DNA from: Seminavis robusta
Taxonomy: Eukaryota; Bacillariophyta; Bacillariophyceae; Naviculales; Naviculaceae
Reading direction: 5' to 3'
Assembly (NCBI GenBank): GCA_903772945.1
Contig: CAICTM010001228.1
Coordinates: 1-33,549, forward strand
DNA: 33,549 nucleotides
Shown here: positions 1 through 9,449 of the stretch, one piece after another
Layout of the letters: each line of letters starts with the position of its first letter
How positions within the stretch are numbered: position 1 is the first letter of the stretch
Translations under genes and position numbers: made by a program
The notes under the pieces: model-generated
The model's input: the letters and a program-made list of their open reading frames with translations, nothing else
What the model was told of the DNA's origin: nothing
Databases searched by the model: none

Positions 1-6
1 AAAAAT

Positions 7-33
7 GAGAGAGAGAGAGAGTAAGAGAGAGAT
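7..33. repeat. GA microsatellite
   Basis: An imperfect (GA)n run at the window edge, interrupted once by TAA. It is plain simple sequence with no inferred function. On the minus strand it lies just downstream of the possible stop codon of the adjacent putative gene. Confidence 0.8.
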
Positions 34-34
34 A

Positions 35-1156
35 TCAAATAACCTCAATGTCAGAATCATCATCGGAGTTAGACAATAAATCAGCACGCTTACGCATCTT
101 GCGGCGCATAGATGCGGCGTATATCCGCTTTCCATGAGGTGTAGCCTGCGTTGTCATAGGGCGTGACACACGAACCGCTTCGATACCGGTGCACTGAACT
201 CTATTGCCAAGATTGGCAACTTGACGAGTGCTCGCCTGGCCGGAAAAGCGTAATAGTCCGCCGTCGTCCAATCGTAGCAGGCCTGAGTCTGCTTCCCGGT
301 AGTGCACCAGCCGTGCCAGAAATCGCCAACCACCACCGTTCACGGCAGCGCTGGAAACGTGCCTTGGAATATCAAGTGGCTTCAGTCTATCACCGTTCAT
401 CGGCGTCGATTGCGGTTGATAACGTGTAGTAGTCTTGGGGTCTGGTGTCGGAGTAATCCCAAGAGAGCGGATGATGGAGGCAACCTGCTATCACATAGCG
501 CGCAACAGGGTTTGAACGCCATCACAGGAACATCGCCTGATGAGCGGCCATCTGCTCCAGAGTTGTATATCTGCACGGTGGCTGGCACTCGCTTAGACTA
601 CGCTAACACTACGAAACTTTGCGTGAGGCACATCCTCTCCCTTGTCTCCCAACGAATTTCGTCAGGAGACTAAGCGAAGCCCACAAAGATGCAATGGCGA
701 GCGCACAGTGTGATGACCGCGTAAAGTGGAGTCGTTGTGACATGTTGTCGTCAGGACCGTCGTAAAACGCATGCGTCCTTTGCACCACATGCTCAATCAA
801 ACAGTCGGGAGTCACTCTCCTTGCATCCGGGTGTAGCTTGCAGGCAATAGGAGAGAGCCCCCCCCATGACAAACGAACTGTATCTCGCAGTTACAACAGC
901 GCTCCGAAGTGAGCTGTTCAGCGTTTCCAGCAAGCCCACTTGATGGTCTACCGTGGAGTCTCAGATCCATTATGATTTGGACCTTGAAGGTGTCCTTGGC
1001 ACTGTTAGCATCTGCTGGAATAGTGCGATAGTTTGTAGGTCGATAGGAGCGAGAATCGTCGATTTTCGTCTTATCATCGAGGTCGTATGAGAGGAAGGAT
1101 TGCGTTTTGTCACGCCATTGACTCGAGGTCTGTGTATGCGTCTTGGCAATCTTCAT
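35..1156 (-). CDS. putative hypothetical protein gene, split by frameshifts or introns
   Basis: Three minus-strand open segments follow one another: 1156-812 from a genuine ATG, 872-609, and about 499-35. The first two join if the C homopolymer at 858-865 (8 C) were one base longer; this would continue a Cys-rich stretch (CCNCEIQFVC) into the second frame. The third segment can be read upstream of its first Met to about 499, where minus-strand stops lie beside a possible AG acceptor and a CxxC-containing stretch in another frame. The C-terminus is basic, then acidic, ending SNSDDDSDIEVI. The acidic run followed by I-E-V-I resembles a SUMO-interacting motif. I recognise no family. It could be a real gene with an intron and an indel, or a decayed element. 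Evidence is composition only. Confidence 0.3.
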
Positions 1157-2204
1157 GTTGAGGAATAGGCTTGGGGTGTAGCTGAAAGCTATTTGTGTCT
1201 TTTAACAAATGCATCTACACGCTAAAGTCTGTGTAAGAATCTTTCGGAGTGTTTTGAAGTTTGGAGAATTAAAGTTATGAGAGGATTAGAAAGCTATGAA
1301 CTAATTCCACATCGAAGAGATTCTATCAATCCTAGAAAGGATCCGTAGAATCTGACACCCGCCGGGGCTGGTAAGTGTGAAGAAGGTTTCCGGTCTGCGG
1401 TAGCAATCTACTCACTCCCAATCCAAAAACGAACGCGTGGAAGATTTCTCTTAGCATTTATCTAGTCGGCGTGGAAGTACTTCCACGGCTGGCTAAAATA
1501 TCTTAGGAGCGAGTTCATCATCAACCTAGTATGACTAGACGCGGTCATTGAGCAACCCTGTCTCAATGACTATTACACGGAGAGACTCAGTCATGAGTCG
1601 AACTCAAACCCTATCTAGGATCGAGTCGCGAATAAGGCTAAGAGCCGTGTATTGCACCATCCTCGTTCGGCGAAGGGGGTGACCCAGGGGCTTTGGCTGG
1701 CGACATGTTCGGTAGCCTCGCTGGTGTCATGGACAAGACTGTCCTTCCTCGCAGGATGTATTTGACTCGGGCGTATTGATGGGCCATCCTTTTTGTGACA
1801 TGCAACAATCAGCCACGGCAACGCCTCCAACCAGCAAAGTTGGAGGGAATTGGAAGGCCCCGGGGGTGGCAAATTTGAAATTTGAATATTCCTGGCCAAT
1901 GATGAGACGCCACATCACCTGGTGGGGTGTCCTACATCCGAGTTTTGGCCCTAAGAGTGCTTCTCAGAGGTGCCGGGGGTTGGTACTTAGGAAAACGGAG
2001 AATGATGCAAGCAATCAACAGTAACTGTAAATGTATATCTAGCAAAGTAGTTGATCGCTCGCCGTCCTAATACATAGCTGCGTCAATTTGCTTCCAGCAG
2101 GCTTTTTGGCGGCATATTGGTCGCTGTTGGAGGTGCTGTTGCTTTTTCAAAAACCCGTTGTTGTCTGTTCTAGTTCTGGTCACTTTTTTGTGTCGTTCGA
2201 TGCA
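1157..2204. other. non-coding stretch with short palindromes
   Basis: No convincing gene. It contains a perfect 18-bp palindrome at 1470-1487 (CGTGGAAGTACTTCCACG) and a hairpin at 1544-1570 with a perfect 9-bp stem (GTCATTGAG / CTCAATGAC). Short ORFs near 1615-2024 overlap on both strands and have no recognisable domains. The segment is probably the upstream part of the Merlin-like transposon that begins coding at 2205, but I could not find its terminal inverted repeat. Confidence 0.5.
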
Positions 2205-2613
2205 ATGGCAAATCCATTAAGGGGGCTATTCCGAAAGGGTTGGCAGAGACGCCGACGGAAAAACACTAACCGAAAGAAGAACAATGGTGATGGTACTCTG
2301 AGCCGTGGACAGAGGAGGAAGCGGGCGCAGCGGGAGATCGGTGAGCTGGAAAAGGGTGGTATTATGCCCTCGATCGATGAGCTAATGCCGCTACTGACAA
2401 GCGATGAGAAGGCAACCCAGTATTTCCTGGACAAACGAGTTCTTCAGCCGCCGACAGACTGTCCAAGGTGTCAGCAGCCTATACCCTACAAACCGAATGG
2501 AAGGAACACCGTACGGTGCAGAAAATTCGACTGCAAATACATCATCCCTACCAAGTGTGATAAGTGTGGGGACCAGGTGGCTTATTACAGGGACGACAAC
2601 ACAAATGAGATCC
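2205..2613 (+). pseudogene. Merlin/IS1595-like (ISXO2) transposase, 5' part, disrupted
   Basis: N-terminal part of a cut-and-paste transposase. From ATG 2205 (MANPLRGL...) it encodes a very basic region (WQRRRRKNTNRKK), then a zinc-binding region with CPRC, RCRKFDC and CDKCG, as expected ahead of an ISXO2/Merlin catalytic domain. An in-frame extension upstream to 2088 lacks an ATG and is hydrophobic, so 2205 is preferred. The frame runs into the LTR element at 2614 and stops at 2616-2618. If the LTR element and one copy of the 7-bp duplication are removed, this frame continues without a stop into 7309-8240, giving 446 codons plus stop. The gene was therefore intact in this region when the retroelement landed; the insertion is what breaks it. 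Confidence 0.85.
2607..2613. repeat. target-site duplication, left copy (GAGATCC)
   Basis: GAGATCC here abuts the 5' LTR and is repeated at 7302-7308 immediately after the 3' LTR. Collapsing the two copies restores the transposase reading frame (GAG ATC CTA TCG), which supports it as a true duplication. Seven bases is longer than the 4-6 bp usual for LTR elements. If the LTR is instead trimmed to TG...CA, two bases remain at each end between LTR and duplication. Confidence 0.8.
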
Positions 2614-3186
2614 GATGAGATTATGCCATAGGAGCCATATTATGGGTGCGGCGCAGCTGTGCTGGCTCAGTCTGGTGGAAAGATCGCTGCTGCATCTGTA
2701 CACTCTTTCAGTACAATGAGCTGTGTCACCATCAGACAAGATAGGAACAGCTGTAGAGGACATAGAGTTCCTCTGCAAGGAAGGATGATGCAGCTCCTCA
2801 GCCATGACCTATCTAGAAAGATAGCCTGGTATATACCAGCCAAAAGAGATGCATGGATCTGTATCCTGCATGGCTGGAGGATGGAGTTTCACGCAAAATC
2901 AGAGTTTGTGTTCATATTATAGTTTAAAGAAGTAATGAAGAAGTAGTTGACCAGATACAGACCCAACAGCACAAGTAGAGCTCTGCAGTAGACAGGATCC
3001 TGTATGGCCAGTGCCAGGGTATTGAGCAATTAGACTGTTCAATCATTGCTTCCACAGTGATTGAATAGCATTGGCTGCCAGCCTTGGGCTGGCCTTTCCA
3101 GCGCCAGTGGAAGGAGATCTCCACCAAACAGGGCTCTCCATCCCAGCTCTTGTGCACCTACCAGCTGAGTTCCTCTGGAATTCATA
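2614..3186 (+). repeat. 5' long terminal repeat
   Basis: About 573 bp, beginning GATGAGATTATGCC and ending GGAATTCATA, repeated at 6734-7301. It carries a perfect 14-bp palindrome, CTGGTATATACCAG, whose core is TATA-like and may be the promoter. By eye it differs from the 3' copy at roughly a dozen positions, mostly single-base indels (for example CAGTCTGG against CATCTGG, and CAAGGAAGG against CAAGAAGG). Identity is therefore around 97-98%, suggesting recent insertion. Confidence 0.9.
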
Positions 3187-3299
3187 GGATTAACTTGTCG
3201 CAAGCACACAAGAGTGGCTATTAGGTGTGGAAATCGTCGAGGACAAAGAGAGGAGGAGTTGCCGATCAACCGATTGAACTGCCAACCAGATCGACGACC

Positions 3300-3590
3300 G
3301 AAAACTGGAATCGCGACCGATTGAACTCAAACCAAGACGGTCACCTACCAAATAAAGGCTGATCTACAAGATAGACCAGCCAGTGCTCCGGTTAATAGGC
3401 TTGAATACCAAGATCGGTGATCGGAAAGAGTGGAAGATTCACCAACAAGAAAATCGTGACACGAAAACGCCGATCGACTTAACTCAACCGATATCTGAGT
3501 GGTAGGAGTGAAACGAAGTGTTCCACCTACCAACCTGAGGGTGCTTGAGAGGATAGTCCAGCCAGTTTCTTGTTAATCGGCTTGGTTACG
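3300..3590 (+). repeat. diverged direct duplication in the LTR element leader
   Basis: Two related blocks, roughly 3306-3404 and 3474-3588, share the order CGA(C/T)...ACTCAA, CACCTACCAA, then TA/TAGTCCAGCCAG and GTTAAT(A/C)GGCTTG. They lie between the 5' LTR and gag and have no coding character. Their role is unknown; an untranslated leader or packaging region is the simplest reading. Confidence 0.5.
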
Positions 3591-4025
3591 GCGGCCGAGA
3601 GAGGAAGGCAACAGGTTCATCATTGTCGACTTTTCTTTACGGAGCGATTATCTCAGTCGTGCCTCCGGAGGCTGCTGCGGTGAAAAGGGAACCGGTACTC
3701 ACACGGTACTCACAAAACCGGTACCGTACCTCCGTTCCGAAAGCACGGCGAGCCACGGATATCAACGCCCTCACATTTTCGATCGATTCGCGAACTGCTT
3801 CCGAGTGAGTTACAGGAGTAACTCAGAGCACCACGAGAGTACCTTTTCGACCGTTTCGAAAGAATCCAAGGGTACCAGTGTGTCAAGCAGCCTCTGTTTA
3901 GTCATTGACTAGCAGTGCACGCCTTCACGACCACTTTTGGATTTCTTGTGACAGTGTTTGTCCAGCCACTACAACAACACCTCTACACCACACCACACTC
4001 AGCCAGCGCAACAACAACCATCATC

Positions 4026-5520
4026 ATGGCTCGCAAGAAGAAGCAACAACAACAGGCCCAGTCTGCCATTGGTGTTACACCAACAGCATCTAGCAATAGC
4101 ACTGGTAACACCAACAGGTCCACCACTGCAGGACCCCCACATCCAGTTCCATCACATGGAAGGACACCTGTGGACCCCCCTGTAGCCTACCAGTCAGGGC
4201 CTCCCATTGTGACTCCTTCACCACCAGCCAACCATGGTGTTACCCTTTCAATGATCAGCCACCAACTGGCAATAGCATTGAAGAAAATGAAACAAATGAA
4301 CCAAGCTCCCTTGGCCCCACCACAAGGCCACAATACCAATCAGCTTGGTTCATCCCATCCACCTTATTACTCCACTCCCTGCACACCTGGTTTATCACAC
4401 AAGCCTAGCCCTGAGATTAAGGCTAGGAGGACCGATTCAGAACCAGGCCGTTTGGAACAGAGTTTGTTGGTGATGTTGAGGACCCTCTTGGTCATTCATC
4501 CCAACCCAAAGTTGCCATGATGTTGCCACTTCCCCTCTGGAGGTGGAACCATCACCAAGTATGGGCCCTCAATGGGAGGATATATCCCCACCAACACCAA
4601 TCATACCATCACATCACGGCATCCCACCAACACCCTATCAGTGAGATACCCAACTACACAACCTGTGTCTTCAGCAGCCTATCAGCCATACCTATTAGGC
4701 CCACATCATCCAAGACACCAGTACACTCAGCCATCCCCCAGTCGGCCAACCTACTGAACAACCGGAGAAGCCAAGAAGGAAGTCAGCCTTATTCCCACCC
4801 CTGATGGCAATGGTGGTCTTCCAAGCCCAGAGGTGGTGGAGGTGGCAACACATGGCCCTCCAGCAAGCCCTTTCGTGCCAAGCCGGATCCACGGCCTACC
4901 CTACCCTCAAATCCAACAAGGATACGACAGTGGTATGAATCCTTTATCACTATGGCTAGAGGTCAAGGGTTTATAAGATCTTTGATGCCGACTACGTCCA
5001 AGCAACACCGAGTCCATGGATGAACTCATACGAATGAATCATTGTTCTACGCTGTTTTCCAGAAGACAGTGCAGACCACCAATGGAAAGGTAATCGTGAA
5101 GTCCCACTTCCATGACTCTGACTGCTTTGCCATTCTCGTTGAGCTTTCCAGGACGCTCACTTGTCAGTAGCAGTTTCTCTGGATCATGTGAGACACTCAC
5201 ATGGCTGGACTAGTGTGCAATACAGCCCAGAGGAGCAAGGTTCCGAGTGGACTTCATTGTCAAGTTTGACACAGTTGTTACCGATACAATGATGGCCAAG
5301 AGACTCCAGTGATAGGCTCACCGATGGTAATACAGAAGCTGTTCTTACAGCGGGCCTCACCGGTGCCCCACCTTGAACGACATTTCTGCACGTGAACATG
5401 AGAGAGTATGTTGCGAGGGACATCATCATCGTTTACATACGACGGGTACAAGGAGGTGCTACTGAATGCTGCCACATTCTTGACATCAACCGAAGAAAGA
5501 TGATTCACGTCTAGCCAACA
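4026..5520 (+). pseudogene. decayed gag-like region of LTR element
   Basis: ATG 4026 opens a 164-codon frame (MARKKKQQQQAQ...) rich in Pro, Gln, Ser and His, with a basic N-terminus. It stops at 4520. Pro/His-rich coding continues in shifted frames to about 4800. Between about 4985 and 5500 separate frames give Gag-like fragments in order: KIFDADYVQATPSPWM, then LFYAVFQKTVQTTNGK with HFHDSDCFAILVEL, then VDFIVKFDTVV, then SSFTYDGYKEVLLNAATFL. Known diatom copia-type Gag proteins have similar successive blocks (an F-x-V-F-x-K/R-T-V/L block and a late Y-x-x-Y/L-L-x-A-A block). At least four frame changes are required. Resemblance is from memory of the family, so moderate confidence. Confidence 0.6.
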
Positions 5521-6733
5521 TCGCTGACATTGGCAAGACAGGAACAGGGGATGGGGAGCAGTGTAATATCCACGCCTTCCCGACAATGTCTGGTCTCAGC
5601 TATCCAGCAATGGACGGCAGCTTTGGTACAAGCTCTCCGTCGCTGACAAGAGAGTCTTGTGCAAGCACACCATCGTCAAGCCCGGATGTCTGACCTGGTT
5701 ATCCAAAGAGCGAAGCTGACCAGCAGTCGGGGACGCCTCAGATCCTCCAGATTGGCAATACGGTGCCTGCAGCCTCCACGGGCAGGTGCAGGACCAAGGC
5801 GGATTTTCTCCGGGGCAACTAGTGTTTGTGTCGCACTGGTTGAGCCCAGTACCCAGCCACCGGCCATGGCTGCGGGGTAGCATGCCACCTCATAGGGCTA
5901 CCTTCCGCAGGACATGGCCAGTATGACAAGTGTTTGTGCTAACTTGTCATCTCCAGGATAGTATTCCAAGTACAATGTTTTGTGAAACATGTTTTGGTGA
6001 CTCCCACCCTCCCCCCCTGATGGCACTCCCTTCACTTTCGGTGATGGGGAGAACTTACACTGTGTCACCCTCAGCAATGGTGAAGCCGTCGGGCTAGAGC
6101 AACACCCACCCAGCTGATGGCTGTGGGATGAGCCACTGCCATTTCATGTGACAGGACCTGCACCGGTCATAACCAAGCAAGCACCAAGTTAGTCGTGCTC
6201 TGGACGGGATTCTTTTAACCCATGTAAGGAGATGGGAAACTTGAGGAGACGTCTACGAGGTGTTGCCTTTAGCTAGGCAATATCTGATGATAAGGACAAC
6301 CAGTCCCACCTCATAGATGACAATCCGTCACCTAACTACCCAGGTGAGGGCTCCAGATGAACAGTTATGGCCCAGATTTTTCTCACTGGCCCTTATGGGT
6401 AGATAGACAGAACCTCCTAAGCCAATGACTGTGATGCAAGTATGGGGAGACCGATGAGATCCCAATTGACGGTCAAATGGACCAATGCCAATGCACCCTT
6501 CTCTCCTGAACACGACTGGAAGTTCGATCACAAGCCCATGTGATGCCCCTCCCAATGTGTCAAGTGGTACTCAGCAATGGACACCTTGATGTATTAAGAG
6601 GGTTGGTAACCCTGAGGTATGCGACCAAAGTCCACACTGAGCAGTCAATGCTCCCAGTTCATGGAATGATCGAGGGAAGCCCCATGATGTGCAAGCCTGT
6701 TGGCACCCCATCCATGACTCAATGGTGGGGAGC
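5521..6733 (+). other. internal 3' region of LTR element, no intact coding
   Basis: Reading frames are short and broken on both strands. I found no RNase H, integrase or reverse transcriptase signature. The last bases before the 3' LTR (6721-6733, AATGGTGGGGAGC) are G-rich and sit where a polypurine tract for plus-strand priming belongs. Confidence 0.5.
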
Positions 6734-7301
6734 GATGAGATTATGCCATAGGAGCCATATTATATGGTGCGGCGCAGCTGTGCTGGCTCATCTGGTGGAA
6801 AGATCGCTGCTTCATCTGTACACTCCTTCAGTACAATGAGCTGTGTCACATCAGACAAGATAGGAAAAGCTGTAGAGGACATAGAGTTCCTCTGCAAGAA
6901 GGATGATGCAGCTCCTCAGCCATGACCTATCTAGAAAGATAGCCTGGTATATACCAGCCAAAAGAGATGCATGGATCTGTATTCTGCATGGCTGGAGGAT
7001 GGAGTTTCACGCAAAATCAGAGTTTGTGTTCCTTTATAGTTAAAGAAGTAATGAAGAAGTAGTTGACCAGATACAGACCCAACAGCACAAGTAGAGCTCT
7101 GCAGTAGACAGGATCCTGTATGGCCAGTGCCAGGGTATTGAGCAATTAGCTGTTCAATCATTGCTTCCACAGTGATTGAATAGCATTGGCTGCCAGCCTT
7201 GGGCTGGCCTTTCCAGCGCCAGTGGAAGGAGATCTCCACCAAACAGGGCTCTCCATCCCAGCTCTTGTGCACCTACCAGCTGAGTTCCTCTGGAATTCAT
7301 A
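6734..7301 (+). repeat. 3' long terminal repeat
   Basis: About 568 bp, matching 2614-3186 over its full length, including the TATA-centred palindrome. It is followed directly by the right copy of the GAGATCC duplication at 7302-7308. The ORFs antisense to it and to the 5' copy are the same repeat read twice, not genes. Confidence 0.9.
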
Positions 7302-7308
7302 GAGATCC
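7302..7308. repeat. target-site duplication, right copy (GAGATCC)
   Basis: Matches 2607-2613 exactly. The transposase frame resumes with the next base (7309). Confidence 0.8.
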
Positions 7309-8240
7309 TATCGTCTGTCTGTCAAAACAGTGGATGTCACTGGACTTGGAAGTCAACAGGAACCGCTTTTGAAACCTCGATTAACAAGGGGTGTGTCATG
7401 GAAAACTGCCGGCTGGAAAAAAACAAGATTCTGTGGTTGATCTACCTATGGCTTATGAAGGTACCAGCTAGAACATCATCGGTGATGACAGGTGTTTCGG
7501 AGGGGACAGTTAGCCGATGGTACCGGCATTGGCGTCGAATGGTGACCGAGATGGTCCTACAGGCTGGTAAAGAACAATACATGCTCGGTGGACCAGGTCG
7601 GATTGTGGAAATGGATGAAGGAAAATTTGGTAAACGAAAAGACAACAGAGGACGTTGTGTGAACGCTGACTGGGTATTCGGAATGGTGGAACGGGGTGGA
7701 GAACGCAAGATGGCGCTCGCTGTTGTTCCTAACAGGAAGGCGGAAACACTTCTGCCGCTGATTACTTCTTTTGTCTTACCAGGAAGCACAATCCACACGG
7801 ACATGCATGGAGGATACAACAAGATTGAGGAGTTGGAGGGCTACAGCTACAAGCACAAAAGGCTATGTCACAAATACGAGTTTGTGGCACAAGATGGTAC
7901 ACACACACAAACGATAGAAGGAAACTGGAGGGTGCTGAAAAAGAATGTACCAGAAAGTCAGAGAGAAGGTAGTGATTTACAGGAGTACCTATACGAATGC
8001 ATGTGGCGGCGCAAGCACACTAACAATTTGTGGGCTTCGTTCATGGAGGGCCTAGCAAATCTGCGATACAGGCCAGCTGATATTGATAGACTGTGGGACC
8101 ACCAAGAATTCACCGACGATCCTGACAACTGGAATCCAGACGACACCAGTGAAAGTAGCGACGATGTTAGTCTATCGGCGGACTCCAGTGTGAGCGAAAT
8201 CAGTGTCAGTGACCCTTCGTCGGACTACATGGTGATCTAG
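7309..8240 (+). pseudogene. Merlin/IS1595-like (ISXO2) transposase, 3' part with DDE domain
   Basis: Catalytic half of the transposase interrupted at 2613. Open from 7309; the first internal ATG is 7398 and gives 280 aa. In 7398 numbering, residues 8-50 form a helix-turn-helix-like region (VSEGTVSRWYRHWRRM). The ISXO2/Merlin DDE core follows: IVEMDEGKFGKRK (D73), TIHTDMHGGYN (D135) and HTQTIEGNWRVLKK (E174). The usual accompanying blocks are present (WVFGMVERGG, AETLLPLI, YKHKR near the H-x-x-x-F segment). The tail is Ser/Asp-rich (DDTSESSDDVSLSADSS). This half could still be translated from 7398 but lacks the zinc region. The family assignment is strong; eukaryotic Merlin and bacterial IS1595 share this fold. 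Confidence 0.9.
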
Positions 8241-9449
8241 ATAGTAAATGTAATTGTTATGATAGTGGAATGTTGATCAGCGACCTCATTATCTTTTGTA
8301 GAAGCAGCGACGTGTATCGTCATTTGATATCTCTGTTGCCTCTTGTTCTCTCTGTTGGCTACTCTTGTTCTCGCTTTTGCGATAGATACCCCCAACAAAG
8401 ATCGTAAATTGGTTGATCCTGTGATGGTACTACTGTGAGAATTAGTGTGCATTCGTTTGTACGTGTATGGAAAAAATAGTACGTGATTTTTCGGTTGTGA
8501 TCCTGCATTTAGAGGGTTTGACATAAGTGACACCTCCGGTCCCTGTGAAACAGTGTGATTACATAGGCGGTAATTTGGGGTGAGGGTCGGAGGTAGTCAC
8601 GAACTGGTATTGTGTTTAAGGGTGTGACGCCGTTTATAGTGAAATAGTAGAGATTGTACTTCAACAGTCTTCGCCAAAGGAGGATCGTCTAAATAGGTCT
8701 ATTAAGTAAAGATTCGGTTGTTGTACGTTTTGTTGTTGAAGAACGTTAATTGGCGACAATCCGGTAGTCGTTGTACAGGAATCCCGTACAAATCGACAAA
8801 ACCATTGCGAATTTACCTTCCATTTTCATAATCTTTCTCCAACACCGAACCCATGTCAATTTTGTTCTTCCCCTCTACAACTAATGAGGCAATGACAATG
8901 CCGCTATTTCACTACGATTTTTTGACACTTTCAGATTACTGGTTGGATATTGCCACAATGGTCACCGGTACGTTCAATCGATTTACCCGCCGTTCATTTA
9001 AGTGTTGCCGGTGAGTCCACTCCCCAGCAGACGTGAATTTGTTTTGCAAAATTTGTTTGTGGTTTGTCGCCTGCACATTTTGTCGTTGATTTTCTCTCAC
9101 GCCTGCCCTTTTTTGCCGTTGGGTGCTGGCGCCCGATGTCCCACCGTTGGGGCACAAGGGTGGCAACTACCCGGGAAATTTGGGTTCTCAGGTTCCTCCG
9201 ACGCGGACCGTGGAACGACCCATTTTTCCTCAATGTACACCCTAACCCTAGTGCAACTCCAGTCGAAGGAAATGAAACGGCGACCGAAGAGGTTCACAAA
9301 AAAAGACAAGGTCTATCAAAGAAAGCCATCCATCCAAAGGCCATGGCCTCAGTGCTCCAACGATGAGTTACAGAAGCTAATACTCTCACCACGAGCTAGT
9401 GGTAGACATGACAGGGAGACTCCAATCGATCCGATGAAAGAGAGGCAAA
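8241..9449. other. non-coding, hairpin and STN1 upstream region
   Basis: No convincing gene. An imperfect inverted repeat at 8527-8600 pairs GTGACACCTCCGG...CCCT with AGGGTCGGAGGTAGTCAC around a loop of about 40 nt, and may mark the 3' end of the Merlin-like transposon. CACCCTAACCCTAG at 9239-9252 is a two-unit telomere-like motif about 200 bp upstream of the STN1 candidate. A short frame beginning at ATG 9271 (MKRRPKRFTKKDKVYQ...) overlaps the STN1 start in another frame; I regard it as leader sequence. Confidence 0.5.

Larger units (their letters stand above)
2614..7301 (+). mobile_element. non-autonomous LTR retrotransposon inserted in transposase gene
   Basis: A 4688-bp element bounded by two near-identical direct repeats of about 570 bp (2614-3186 and 6734-7301) and a 7-bp target duplication. 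The interior is about 3.5 kb. It has a leader with a diverged internal duplication, a decayed Gag-like region (4026 to about 5500) in the LTR-to-LTR direction, and a G-rich tract before the 3' LTR. I found no reverse transcriptase YxDD box, integrase HHCC or DDE, or protease motif in any frame, so it probably moved with enzymes supplied in trans. Gag resembles the Ty1/copia-type Gag of diatom elements, but without pol the superfamily is an inference. No standard tRNA primer site (TGG...) directly follows the 5' LTR. Confidence 0.85.

Noticed and set aside
6931..7272. 113-codon minus-strand ORF (and its twin at 2924-3157) as a conserved duplicated gene
   Set aside because: Both lie in the two LTR copies; the similarity is that of the repeat. 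No domain is recognisable.
1355..8600. Terminal inverted repeats of the Merlin-like transposon (CTGACACCCGCCGGGG near 1354 against GTGACTACCTCCGACC from 8600)
   Set aside because: The match is weak (a few interrupted bases) and could be chance; no duplication flanks it.
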